From the NCBI RefSeq assembly GCF_013155125.1, contig NZ_CP053564.1:1929501-1993500 (forward strand): a stretch of 64,000 nucleotides of DNA. Reading direction: 5' to 3'. The position numbers and the translations under genes are program-made. Positions 18,449-26,101 of the stretch are shown in pieces (positions within the stretch are counted from its first letter, which is position 1; every line of letters begins with the position of its first letter). The notes under the pieces are model-generated. The model searched no databases and was not told the origin of the DNA. It was given only the letters and a program-made list of their open reading frames with translations. This DNA comes from Pseudonocardia broussonetiae. GTDB taxonomy: Bacteria > Actinomycetota > Actinomycetes > Mycobacteriales > Pseudonocardiaceae.

Positions 18449-19123
18449 ATGACGGTCTTCGTGCTGGTCCCCGGGGCGGGCGGCGAGGCGTGGTACTGGC
18501 ACCGGCTGGTGCCCGAGCTGGAGCGGCGCGGGCACACCGCGGTCGCCGTCGACCTCCCGGCCGCCGACGAGTCGGCCGGTCTCGCCGAGTACGTCGACGT
18601 CGTGGTGGCCGCGGCCGCCGGGCACCCGGCGCCGGTCGTGGTCGGGCAGTCGATGGGGGCGCTGACCGCGGCCCTGACGTGCGAGCGCCTCGACGCCGCC
18701 GGGCTCGTGCTGCTCAACGCCATGACACCCCGGCCCGGGGAGACGCCCGACGAGTGGTGGGAGAACACCGGCTTCGAGCAGGCCCGGATCGCGCAGGCCG
18801 AGCGCGACGGGCGCCGCCTGGAGGACGACCCCGACCTGCTCGACGCGTTCTTCCACGACGTGCCCGACGACGTCTCCGCGGAGGCGCTGCGCCGGGGCGC
18901 GCCGCAGCAGTCGGGCACGCCGTTCGCGCTGCCGTGGCCGCTCGACGCCTGGCCCGACGTGCCCACCCGCTTCCTCCAGGGCCGCGACGACCGGTTCTTC
19001 CCCCTGGAGTTCCAGCAGCGGGTGGTGGGCGAGCGGCTCGGCGTGCCGGTGGAGGAGCTTCCCGGCGGGCACCTGCTCGCGCTCAGCCGGCCCGTCGAGC
19101 TGGCCGACCTGCTCGTGCGCTGA
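18449..19123 (+). CDS. Alpha/beta hydrolase (esterase-like)
   Basis: A 224-residue alpha/beta-fold enzyme. The oxyanion stretch VLVPGAGGEAWYWHRLVPEL is followed by the nucleophile elbow VVGQSMGAL, an acid near FLQGRDDRFFP and the catalytic His in PGGHLLALS, which is the plant salicylate esterase/MenH-like layout. AAGGAGG lies just ahead of the ATG at 18449. It follows the YihY-like gene by 11 bases. The substrate is unknown. Confidence 0.83.
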   Translation: MTVFVLVPGAGGEAWYWHRLVPELERRGHTAVAVDLPAADESAGLAEYVDVVVAAAAGHPAPVVVGQSMGALTAALTCERLDAAGLVLLNAMTPRPGETPDEWWENTGFEQARIAQAERDGRRLEDDPDLLDAFFHDVPDDVSAEALRRGAPQQSGTPFALPWPLDAWPDVPTRFLQGRDDRFFPLEFQQRVVGERLGVPVEELPGGHLLALSRPVELADLLVR

Positions 19124-19134
19124 AGCGCGGCCGA

Positions 19135-19830
19135 TCACCGCAGCCGCACCGGGCGCGCGTCGTCGGGCGGGGTGCCGAAGACCGTCGCCGGGTCGTGCTC
19201 CGGCGCGGGCTCGGACGTCAGGTGGGCGGCGAGGATGCGGTCGGTGCGGAACCAGCGCGGCCCCTGCCGCAGCCGGCACCACGCCAGCAGGTGCCAGTGC
19301 CCGCCGGTCGCGGCGAGCGCCGCCGGCTCGACGGCCCGCTCGGTGACGGTCCCGTTCCGGTCGGCGAAGCGCAGGACGGTGACGAGCCGGCGCCGCACCG
19401 CCTCGTCGAGGACGCGGGCGACGGCCGGGCGCGGCGCCTGCTCGGGGACGCGCAGCCACAACCGGGCCGCGATCGACTCCGCCCGGGCCAGTTCGGCGTC
19501 GGGCATCGCGGCGAGCACCTTGCTGAGCGCGCTGCGCCCGTCGGCGGCGAACGGGAGCGCGGGCAGCGCGGCCAGCGCCACGGCGATCGCGGCGGCCTCG
19601 GCGCCGGTGAGGTTGAGCGGCGGCAGGGTGGCCCCGTCGAGGACGTAGCCGCCGCCCGGGCCGCTCTGCGTCCACAGCGGCAGCCCGGCCTGCAGCAGCG
19701 CGTCGACGTCCCGCTTGATCGTCCGCGTCGAGACCTCCAGGCGCTGCGCCAGCCACGACCCCGTCCGACCGGCGGGCCCGGCGGCGCGCAGCTCCTCGGC
19801 GATCGCGTACAGGCGCTCGGTGCGGTTCAC
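19135..19830 (-). CDS. HTH/WYL-domain transcriptional regulator (YafY family)
   Basis: A 231-residue regulator: an N-terminal HTH_11 helix-turn-helix (RTERLYAIAEELRAAG, then LAQRLEVSTRTIKRDVDALLQAGLPL) and a C-terminal ligand-sensing WYL domain (GGHWHLLAWCRLRQGPRWFRTDRI). VNRTERLY is the usual N-terminus, so the GTG at 19830 was preferred to a start 14 codons earlier that would lie inside the operator. It is divergent from the hydrolase at 19896 and shares the operator at 19853-19874, so it likely controls that gene and itself. Ends 11 bases from the convergent hydrolase at 19123. Confidence 0.88.
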   Translation of the reverse strand: MNRTERLYAIAEELRAAGPAGRTGSWLAQRLEVSTRTIKRDVDALLQAGLPLWTQSGPGGGYVLDGATLPPLNLTGAEAAAIAVALAALPALPFAADGRSALSKVLAAMPDAELARAESIAARLWLRVPEQAPRPAVARVLDEAVRRRLVTVLRFADRNGTVTERAVEPAALAATGGHWHLLAWCRLRQGPRWFRTDRILAAHLTSEPAPEHDPATVFGTPPDDARPVRLR

Positions 19831-19852
19831 GTCGTCGAGGATGCCCCAGAAT

Positions 19853-19874
19853 CGGTGACACCACGGTGTCACCG
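19853..19874. promoter_or_regulatory. Operator between WYL regulator and hydrolase
   Basis: CGGTGACACC-AC-GGTGTCACCG is a perfect 10-base inverted repeat in the 65-base divergent gap, 22 bases from each start codon. GGTGACA...TGTCACC sites are typical of WYL/YafY regulators; binding is inferred. Confidence 0.7.
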
Positions 19875-19895
19875 ACCCCCGTCCATGCTGGTTCC

Positions 19896-20765
19896 ATGAC
19901 CATCTGGCACCTGCAGCGTCCCGGCGGCCGCCGCGTCGCGGTCCACGAGCTCACCCCCGACGCCCCGGCCGGCGCGCCCGTCGTCCTGCTCTCCCACGCC
20001 GCTCCCGGTTCCGGCGCGTTCGACCCCGACCCGGCCGCGACCGCCGCCGCGGGCGTCCGGCTGATCGCGCCCGACCGCCCGGGCTACGGCGGCTCGGACC
20101 CGGTGCCCGGGCTGCTGACCGTCGACGCGGCCGCCGCCGACGCCGCCGCCGTGCTCGACGAGGTGCTGCCTGCCGGCGCCACGGCCGGGCTCGCGGGATG
20201 GTCGGCCGGCGGGCGCGTGGTGCTCGCGGTGGCGGCGCACCGGCCGGAGCTGGTGGGGCGGGTCGCGGTGGTGGCCACGCCGGCGCCCGACGAGGAGGTG
20301 CCCTGGTACGGCGAGCAGGCGGCGCTGATCGACCCGATGCGCGGGCTGCCGGAGGCCGACGCCCGCGCCGCGCTCGACGGTGCGTTCGGACCGACGCTCG
20401 AACATGTGACGGGTGACGCGCGGCTCTCGCTCGTCGTCGACGCGGAGGTGGACGCGGCCGTGCTGGCCGGCCCCGGCGTCGCCGACCGGGTGCGGGCGAT
20501 GGTGGAGGAGGCGCTGCGGCCGGGGGCGGCGGGGATCGCGGCCGAGGTGGGCGGCTACACGCTCGCGCCCTGGGGCTTCGACCCCGCCGACGTGCGGGCG
20601 CCGGTGCTGCTGGGCTACGGCGCGGCCGACGCCGCGGTGGGCCCGGAGCACGGGACGTGGTGGGCGAAGGCGCTGCCGTCGGCGGAGCTGGAGGTGGTGC
20701 CGGGGGTGGGGCACCTGGTGGTGGTCCCGTTCTGGGCCCGGGCGCTGGCCCACCTGGCGGACTGA
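19896..20765 (+). CDS. Alpha/beta hydrolase
   Basis: A 289-residue alpha/beta hydrolase of the haloalkane dehalogenase/epoxide hydrolase-like layout: LLSHAAPGSG oxyanion region, APDRPGYGGSDP, nucleophile elbow AGWSAGGRV and catalytic His in VPGVGHLVVVP. The ATG at 19896 begins MTIWHLQRPGGRRV, the expected start; the preceding in-frame ATG would overlap the operator. Regulated most likely by the divergent WYL protein. The substrate is unknown. A palindromic repeat of the CGAGTCGGGG family follows its stop and separates it from the convergent GAF regulator. Confidence 0.85.
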   Translation: MTIWHLQRPGGRRVAVHELTPDAPAGAPVVLLSHAAPGSGAFDPDPAATAAAGVRLIAPDRPGYGGSDPVPGLLTVDAAAADAAAVLDEVLPAGATAGLAGWSAGGRVVLAVAAHRPELVGRVAVVATPAPDEEVPWYGEQAALIDPMRGLPEADARAALDGAFGPTLEHVTGDARLSLVVDAEVDAAVLAGPGVADRVRAMVEEALRPGAAGIAAEVGGYTLAPWGFDPADVRAPVLLGYGAADAAVGPEHGTWWAKALPSAELEVVPGVGHLVVVPFWARALAHLAD

Positions 20766-20767
20766 CC

Positions 20768-20893
20768 GCGACTCACGCGCAACGAGAGCCCGACTCGCGC
20801 GCAACGAGAGCCCGACTCGCGCGCTGGGGGCGGGCTGGGGCCGGGAAACCCCGCGAGTCGGGGTCTCGTGGCGACCGTGTCGGGGTCTCGCTG
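20768..20893. repeat. Copy 2 of the CGAGTCGGGGTCTCG palindrome family
   Basis: Lies between two convergent genes. The left side carries a 22-base unit (CGACTCRCGCGCAACGAGAG plus CC) twice in tandem and a third partial copy. The right side has CGCGAGTCGGGGTCTC (20852-20867), which pairs at 15 of 16 positions with 20806-20821, then GCGACCGTGTCGGGGTCTCG as in copies 1 and 3. It can serve as a bidirectional terminator. Confidence 0.8.
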
Positions 20894-20897
20894 CGGG

Positions 20898-22364
20898 TCA
20901 GGGGGCGGTGATCGTCAGGCGCGCGGTGAGGACGGGGCGGCGGGGGTCGCGCGGGGGCAGGGCCCGCAGCAGGCGCTGCGAGAGCTCCGCGTCGTCGCCG
21001 CCGTCGACGGTCTCCGACAGGGCCCACATCGCGTCGACGTCCCGGCTGTCGAGCACCGCCCGCCGCAGGGCCACGGCCAGCAGCTCCCGCTCCTCCCGCA
21101 CGCCCGGCGCCTCCGAGCGGGGGAGCAGGGGGCCGCGGTAGGCCCGCGCGGCGCCGCGGACGTCACCCGCGGCCAGCGCCGACCGGACGTCGACGAAGTC
21201 GGCGTCGACCCGCGCCCGCAGCCGGTAGGGCTGGGTGCGCAGGATCCCCGCGCCGAGCGCGACCCGCAGGCGGTGCACCTCCGCGCGCACGGTGACGGCC
21301 TTGCCCGCGTCGCCGTGCAGCGCGGTGGCGAGCTCGTCGGCGGTGAGGCCGTCGGGGTGCAGGGCGAGCAGCGTCAGCACCTCCGCGTGGCGCAGCGTCA
21401 GCCGCACGTGCCCGCCGTCGAGGCAGGCCAGCGCGCGCGACGCCCCGAGGAAGGGCAGCGACAGCACCGGCCGCGGGGTCGACCCGCTGCGGTGCAGCCG
21501 CATCAGCCAGCCCTCGGCGAGCTGCTCCAGCACGCCCTCGCCGGCCTCGCCGAGCGCCACGCGGTCGCCGACGGCGGGCAGCGCCACCCGCGACGGCAGC
21601 CAGCCGTGGGGCTGCGCGGCCAGGACGCGGCCGCTCGGGGTGAGCAGCGCGCCGGGCTCGTCGCGCAGGCCGACGAGGTGGGTGAGGTTGCGGGCGAGCA
21701 GGCGCTCGTTGCGCACGGCGAGCTGCGCGGCCAGGTGGCTCTCCGCGAGCCGCGCCGCCGCGACGACGAGCGCGAGCGTGGTCGGGTGGAACGTCCGCGC
21801 CGGCCCCGTGACGTCGACGGCGCCGATCACCTCGCCGGTGTCGGGGTCGTGCACGGGGCAGGCCGCGCAGGTCCAGCTGTGGTACGCCCGCACCAGGTGC
21901 TCGGCCGAGTGGATCTGCACCGCGCGGTCAGCGGCCAGCGCGGTGCCCATGGCGTTGGTGCCGACGCTGTCCTCGGTCCACCGCGTCCCCTCGACGAGCC
22001 CGACGTGCTCGGCGCGGTGCAGCACGTCGCGCTGGCCCTCGCGCCACAGGATGTGCCCCTGGGCGTCGGTCACGATCATCATGTGCATCGCCTCGTCGGC
22101 GATCGAGACGAGCGTGTCGCGCAGCACGGGGAGCACCGCCGCCAGCGGGTGCCCGCCGCGGATGCCGCCGACCTCGTCGCGCGAGTAGACGTGCCGCGGC
22201 ACCCCGTCCTCGGGGTCGATCCGCGCGGCGAGCGAGCGCCGCCAGGACTCGGAGACGAGCTCGCGCGGCGGTGTGGCGGCGCGGTCGCCGGCGAGCACCG
22301 CCTCGCGCGCCCGGGCGAGAGCGCGGGCGTGCCGGGAGTGGTCGACGACCGTCACGGCCCTCAT
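20898..22364 (-). CDS. GAF-domain transcriptional regulator of the aldehyde dehydrogenase module
   Basis: A 488-residue protein. The N-terminal half holds a GAF sensor like that of AcoR-type activators (SWRRSLAARIDPEDGVPRHVY, DEAMHMMIVTDAQGHILWREG, WTEDSVGTNAMGTALA, YHSWTCAACPVHDPDTGEVIGAVDVTG). There is no sigma-54 AAA domain; instead the C-terminal half has a winged-helix-like block (LTLRHAEVLTLLALHPDGLTADELATALHG...VRAEVHRLRVALG). This layout is common beside aldehyde dehydrogenase genes in actinobacteria. The ATG at 22364 was chosen; an upstream start adds nine unconserved residues. Divergent from the dehydrogenase gene, so it probably activates it in response to an aldehyde or alcohol signal. 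Confidence 0.82.
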   Translation of the reverse strand: MRAVTVVDHSRHARALARAREAVLAGDRAATPPRELVSESWRRSLAARIDPEDGVPRHVYSRDEVGGIRGGHPLAAVLPVLRDTLVSIADEAMHMMIVTDAQGHILWREGQRDVLHRAEHVGLVEGTRWTEDSVGTNAMGTALAADRAVQIHSAEHLVRAYHSWTCAACPVHDPDTGEVIGAVDVTGPARTFHPTTLALVVAAARLAESHLAAQLAVRNERLLARNLTHLVGLRDEPGALLTPSGRVLAAQPHGWLPSRVALPAVGDRVALGEAGEGVLEQLAEGWLMRLHRSGSTPRPVLSLPFLGASRALACLDGGHVRLTLRHAEVLTLLALHPDGLTADELATALHGDAGKAVTVRAEVHRLRVALGAGILRTQPYRLRARVDADFVDVRSALAAGDVRGAARAYRGPLLPRSEAPGVREERELLAVALRRAVLDSRDVDAMWALSETVDGGDDAELSQRLLRALPPRDPRRPVLTARLTITAP

Positions 22365-22446
22365 GGTCCGCCGGGCCACCAACCAAGGCAACCCTGGGTC
22401 AGGATCGCACTGGCGGTTGGGTCAGGTCCACACGCCCGCATCTGCG

Positions 22447-22461
22447 TGCAACCCGGTTGCA
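22447..22461. promoter_or_regulatory. Candidate operator upstream of aldehyde dehydrogenase
   Basis: TGCAACC-C-GGTTGCA is a perfect 7-base inverted repeat in the 152-base divergent gap, 14 bases before TAGCGT (22475-22480), a plausible -10 of the dehydrogenase. GGGTCAGG also occurs twice nearby (22396 and 22420 regions). A site for the GAF regulator is likely. Confidence 0.5.
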
Positions 22462-22516
22462 ACCCCCGCCTTCCTAGCGTCCGCCACACCAGTCTCACGA
22501 CGACGTGGAGGACCAG

Positions 22517-24040
22517 ATGACCCAGTACGCGGCCCCGGGCACCGAGGGCAGTGTCGTCAGCTTCAAGTCCCGCTACGAGAACTTCATCGGCGGCGAGTAC
22601 GTCGTGCCCGTGCAGGGGCAGTACTTCGAGAACCCGACGCCGATCACCGGGCAGGTCTTCACCGAGGTCGCCCGCAGCACCCACGAGGACGTCGAGCTCG
22701 CCCTCGACGCCGCCTGGGGCGCGGCCGACGCGTGGGGGAGGACGTCGGTCACCGAGCGCGCGAACATCCTCAACGCGATGGCCGACCGCATCGAGGCCAA
22801 CCTCGAGCTGATCGCCATCGCGGAGAGCTGGGAGAACGGCAAGGCCTGCCGCGAGACCCTGGCCGCCGACATCCCGCTCGCGATCGACCACCTGCGCTAC
22901 TTCGCCGGTGCGATCCGCGCGCAGGAGGGCGGCATCTCGCAGATCGACCAGGACACCGTCGCGTACCACTTCCACGAGCCGCTGGGCGTCGTCGGGCAGA
23001 TCATCCCGTGGAACTTCCCGATCCTCATGGCGATCTGGAAGCTGGCCCCCGCGCTCGCCGCGGGCAACTGCGTCGTCCTCAAGCCCGCCGAGCAGACCCC
23101 GGCGTCGATCCACGTGCTCAACGAGCTGATCGCGGACCTGCTGCCCGCGGGCGTGCTGAACATCGTCAACGGCTTCGGCGTGGAGGCCGGCAAGCCGCTG
23201 GCCTCCAACAGGCGCATCCGCAAGATCGCCTTCACCGGGGAGACCACCACCGGCCGGCTGATCATGCAGTACGCGTCGGAGAACCTGATCCCGGTGACGC
23301 TGGAGCTGGGCGGCAAGAGCCCCAACGTCTTCTTCGACGACATCGCGTCGCAGAACGACGGCTTCTACGACAAGTGCCTCGAGGGCTTCGCGATGTTCGC
23401 CCTCAACCAGGGCGAGGTCTGCACCTGCCCCTCGCGCGCGCTGATCCAGGGCGGCATCTACACCGACTTCCTCCAGGACGCGGTCAAGCGCACCGAGCAG
23501 ATCAAGCAGGGGAACCCGCTCGACACCGACACGATGATCGGCGCGCAGGCCTCGAACGACCAGCTCGAGAAGATCCTCTCCTACATCGACATCGGCCGGC
23601 AGGAGGGCGCCAAGCTCCTCACCGGCGGCGAGCGCGCCGACCTCGGCGGCGACCTCTCGGGCGGCTACTACGTCCAGCCGACGGTCTTCGAGGGCGACAA
23701 CTCGATGCGCGTCTTCCAGGAGGAGATCTTCGGGCCGGTCGTGTCGGTCGCGCGCTTCTCCGACTACGACGACGCCATCCGGACCGCGAACGACACGCTG
23801 TACGGCCTCGGCGCGGCGGTGTGGTCGCGCGACGGCAGCACGGCGTACCGCGCGGGCCGCGACATCCAGGCCGGCCGGGTCTGGGTGAACAACTACCACG
23901 CCTACCCCGCGCACTCGGCGTTCGGCGGCTACAAGCAGTCCGGCGTGGGTCGCGAGAACCACAAGATGATGCTGGACCACTACCAGAACACGAAGAACCT
24001 GCTGGTCAGCTACTCGCAGAACGCCCAGGGCTTCTTCTGA
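22517..24040 (+). CDS. NAD(P)-dependent aldehyde dehydrogenase
   Basis: A 507-residue enzyme of the ExaC/acetaldehyde dehydrogenase II group, oxidising an aldehyde to its acid. The catalytic residues are visible: Asn166 in IPWNFP, Glu263 in LELGGKSPN and Cys302 in [11 protein letters not shown]. The C-terminal [16 protein letters not shown] is the family signature. The ATG at 22517 follows GGAGGA. The stop overlaps the start of the DUF779 gene (TGATG), so the two are translationally coupled, and the divergent GAF regulator is its probable activator. Confidence 0.95.
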   Translation: MTQYAAPGTEGSVVSFKSRYENFIGGEYVVPVQGQYFENPTPITGQVFTEVARSTHEDVELALDAAWGAADAWGRTSVTERANILNAMADRIEANLELIAIAESWENGKACRETLAADIPLAIDHLRYFAGAIRAQEGGISQIDQDTVAYHFHEPLGVVGQIIPWNFPILMAIWKLAPALAAGNCVVLKPAEQTPASIHVLNELIADLLPAGVLNIVNGFGVEAGKPLASNRRIRKIAFTGETTTGRLIMQYASENLIPVTLELGGKSPNVFFDDIASQNDGFYDKCLEGFAMFALNQGEVCTCPSRALIQGGIYTDFLQDAVKRTEQIKQGNPLDTDTMIGAQASNDQLEKILSYIDIGRQEGAKLLTGGERADLGGDLSGGYYVQPTVFEGDNSMRVFQEEIFGPVVSVARFSDYDDAIRTANDTLYGLGAAVWSRDGSTAYRAGRDIQAGRVWVNNYHAYPAHSAFGGYKQSGVGRENHKMMLDHYQNTKNLLVSYSQNAQGFF

Positions 24041-24414
24041 TGGAGCGGGTGGCCCTGGCCCCGGCGGCGGCCGAGCTGCTGGTCCGGCTGACGGCGGTCC
24101 ACGGGCCGCTGATGTTCCACCAGTCCGGCGGGTGCTGCGACGGGAGCGCCCCGATGTGCTATCCGGACGGCGACTTCCGGCTGGGCGGATCCGACGTCCA
24201 CCTCGGCGACCTCGTCGTCGAGGGGCTGGAGCGGCCGATCGGGTTCCACATGTCGGAGTCGCAGTACGCGTACTGGAAGCACACCCACCTCACCGTCGAC
24301 GTGGTGCCCGGGCGCGGCAGCGGGTTCTCGGTCGAGGCGCCCGAGGGCGTCCGGTTCCTGATCCGCTCGCGGTTGTTCACCGACGAGGAGTCCCGCGAGC
24401 TGGACGGCGTGTGA
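24040..24414 (+). CDS. DUF779 protein coupled to aldehyde dehydrogenase
   Basis: A 124-residue protein with FHQSGGCCDGSAPMCYPDG near residues 28-45 and HMSESQYAYWKHTHLTVDVV later, the two hallmarks of DUF779. The cluster of three cysteines suggests metal or thiol chemistry. The family is usually encoded directly after aldehyde dehydrogenases in actinobacteria, and some reports link it to dehydrogenase folding or metal supply; the role here is inferred. ATG overlaps the dehydrogenase stop by one base. Confidence 0.85.
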   Translation: MERVALAPAAAELLVRLTAVHGPLMFHQSGGCCDGSAPMCYPDGDFRLGGSDVHLGDLVVEGLERPIGFHMSESQYAYWKHTHLTVDVVPGRGSGFSVEAPEGVRFLIRSRLFTDEESRELDGV

Positions 24415-24424
24415 CGATGTGACG

Positions 24425-24452
24425 AGGGCCCGGGCCGTCCGGTCCGGGCCCT
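24425..24452. terminator. Hairpin terminator after DUF779 gene
   Basis: AGGGCCCGGG (24425-24434) pairs at 9 of 10 positions with TCCGGGCCCT (24443-24452), followed by TGT. It starts 11 bases after the DUF779 stop. Confidence 0.65.
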
Positions 24453-24480
24453 TGTCGTACCCCCGAACGAGAGGACGACG

Positions 24481-25074
24481 ATGTCCGACCCCACGACCCT
24501 GCGCACCCTGTCCGGGCTGCCCTCGGTCCCGGCGAGCCTGTCCCGGTCGACGCTCGTCATGGTCGACCTGCAGAACACCTACACCCGCGGCGTCATGGAG
24601 CTGGAGGGCGTGCAGGCCGCCGTCGACGAGGCCGCCGCGCTGCTCGACCGCGCCCGGTCCGCGGGCATCCCGATCATCCACATCCAGCACGACTCCGGCG
24701 AGGGATCGCCCTACGACGTGCGCGCGGAGATCGGCGCGATCATCGACCGCGTGGCGCCCCGCGAGGGCGAGGCCGTGATCGTCAAGAACTACCCGAACTC
24801 GTTCACGGCCACCGACCTGAACGACCGGCTCGCCCCCGGCAGCAACCTCGTGCTCGCCGGGTTCATGACGCACATGTGCATCAACTCGACGGCCCGCGGC
24901 GCGTTCAGCCTCGGCCACAGCCCGTCGGTCGTGGCGGCGGCGACGGCGACGCGCGCGCTGCCCGGCGTCGACGGCACGGCGGTGCCCGCGGCGGCGCTGC
25001 AGGCCAGCAGCCTCGCGGCGGTCGCCGACCTGTTCGGCGTCGTGGTGCAGGAGCAGACGGAGATCCCCGACTAG
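24481..25074 (+). CDS. Isochorismatase-family cysteine hydrolase
   Basis: A 197-residue enzyme with the Asp-Lys-Cys triad of the family: Asp29 in VMVDLQNTY, Lys102 in VKNYPNSF and Cys133 in GFMTHMCINSTARGAF. Members cleave isochorismate, nicotinamide, N-carbamoyl compounds or peroxyureidoacrylate; this sequence is closest in feel to the generic amidase group and the substrate is not predictable. It lies 66 bases after the DUF779 gene beyond a hairpin, so it is probably a separate unit. Ribosome site GAGAGGACG precedes the ATG. Confidence 0.87.
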   Translation: MSDPTTLRTLSGLPSVPASLSRSTLVMVDLQNTYTRGVMELEGVQAAVDEAAALLDRARSAGIPIIHIQHDSGEGSPYDVRAEIGAIIDRVAPREGEAVIVKNYPNSFTATDLNDRLAPGSNLVLAGFMTHMCINSTARGAFSLGHSPSVVAAATATRALPGVDGTAVPAAALQASSLAAVADLFGVVVQEQTEIPD

Positions 25075-25080
25075 GTCGGG

Positions 25081-25953
25081 CTAGCCCAGGTGCAGCCGGG
25101 CGAGCACCGCCCGGTGGTCGCTGCCCGCGACGTCGTGCACCGACGCCGCCGACGCCTCCACGCCCGGCGGCAGCAGCACGTGGTCGATCCGGATGCCCGC
25201 CCAGCGCGGCAGCCGGGCCGGCCACGTGCCCGCGCCGGTCGGGCCCGCACTGGGCCCGATCGCCCGGAGCAGGCGGTGGTCCACCGTCGCGTTCAGGTCG
25301 CCCGCGACGATCGCGCCCGCGGCCGTCCACGCCGCGGCCGCGCGCAGGTCCCGGCGCCAGTCGTGCACGACGCCCAGGCGGCCCGGGGCGGTGGCGTGCA
25401 CGGCGTACAACGCCCGGTCGCCGAGGAGCTCCCCGGTGACGCGGACGTGCGCCAGCCGCAGCGCGTGCCCCGGCTCCATGACGACGTCGGCCGCCCGCGG
25501 CCCCGCGAGGACCGTGACGCCCCACCCGTCGCGCCGCCCCGGCCCGAGCGACGACGTGCCGCGGTAGCCCAGCCCCTCGACGAGCGGCAGCACCCGGTCG
25601 CGGTAGGGCTGCGCGGCCTCGGGCAGCACGACGAGGTCGGGGCGCTCGCGCCGCACGAGCGCGGCGAGCTCCGCGGGATCGGCGCGCCCGTGCCACACGT
25701 TGAGGACCAGCACCACCAGGTCCGACGCCGCCGGGGCCCGACGCGGCGCGGGCCGCCGGTGCAGCGCGGCGGGCAGGGCGACGGCCAGCGCGAGGACGCC
25801 CGCGGCCGCACGGCCCCGCACCGGCCGGCGCGACGGGCGCACCAGCCCCGCCCCCGCGGCGCCGGTCGCCGCCGCCAGCAGCAGCGCCGCCAGGTGCGGG
25901 CGCCAGGCCAGCAGGAGCACCGCCGGGAAGCGGTCGACGAACGAGGTCCTCAT
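25081..25953 (-). CDS. Endonuclease/exonuclease/phosphatase (EEP) family membrane protein
   Basis: A 290-residue protein. Two hydrophobic segments near residues 10-32 and 48-64 anchor an EEP domain whose metal and catalytic motifs are visible as VLNVWHG, VVLPEAAQP, AGDLNATVDH and GSDHRAVLA. The fold covers nucleases, sphingomyelinases and inositol phosphatases; membrane-anchored actinobacterial members are of unknown function. Start at ATG 25953. Convergent with the isochorismatase gene, six bases apart, with no obvious terminator between them. Confidence 0.8.
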   Translation of the reverse strand: MRTSFVDRFPAVLLLAWRPHLAALLLAAATGAAGAGLVRPSRRPVRGRAAAGVLALAVALPAALHRRPAPRRAPAASDLVVLVLNVWHGRADPAELAALVRRERPDLVVLPEAAQPYRDRVLPLVEGLGYRGTSSLGPGRRDGWGVTVLAGPRAADVVMEPGHALRLAHVRVTGELLGDRALYAVHATAPGRLGVVHDWRRDLRAAAAWTAAGAIVAGDLNATVDHRLLRAIGPSAGPTGAGTWPARLPRWAGIRIDHVLLPPGVEASAASVHDVAGSDHRAVLARLHLG

Positions 25954-26021
25954 GCCCGCGCAACGGCGCGGCCGCGGCAGCGGTTCCCCCCGCGCTCCTT
26001 CCTCCGACCCGCGCCGGTCGC

Positions 26022-26027
26022 TACGGT
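26022..26027 (+). promoter_or_regulatory. Candidate -10 (TACGGT) of the ankyrin-repeat gene
   Basis: TACGGT in the 148-base divergent gap fits TANNNT and leaves a leader of about 70 bases ending in GGAGGAGG before the ATG at 26102. Confidence 0.35.
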
Positions 26028-26101
26028 GGGCGCCGGCGCGTCCCGTGCGCCACCGGTCCGCGGGCAGGGCAGAGCCCGACGGGCCCGTGGAGGAGGTCGC
26101 G

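Noticed and set aside
20766..20897. Insertion sequence remnant between the convergent genes
   Set aside because: No transposase fragment or target-site duplication; the sequence is explained by the palindromic repeat family seen in two other gaps.
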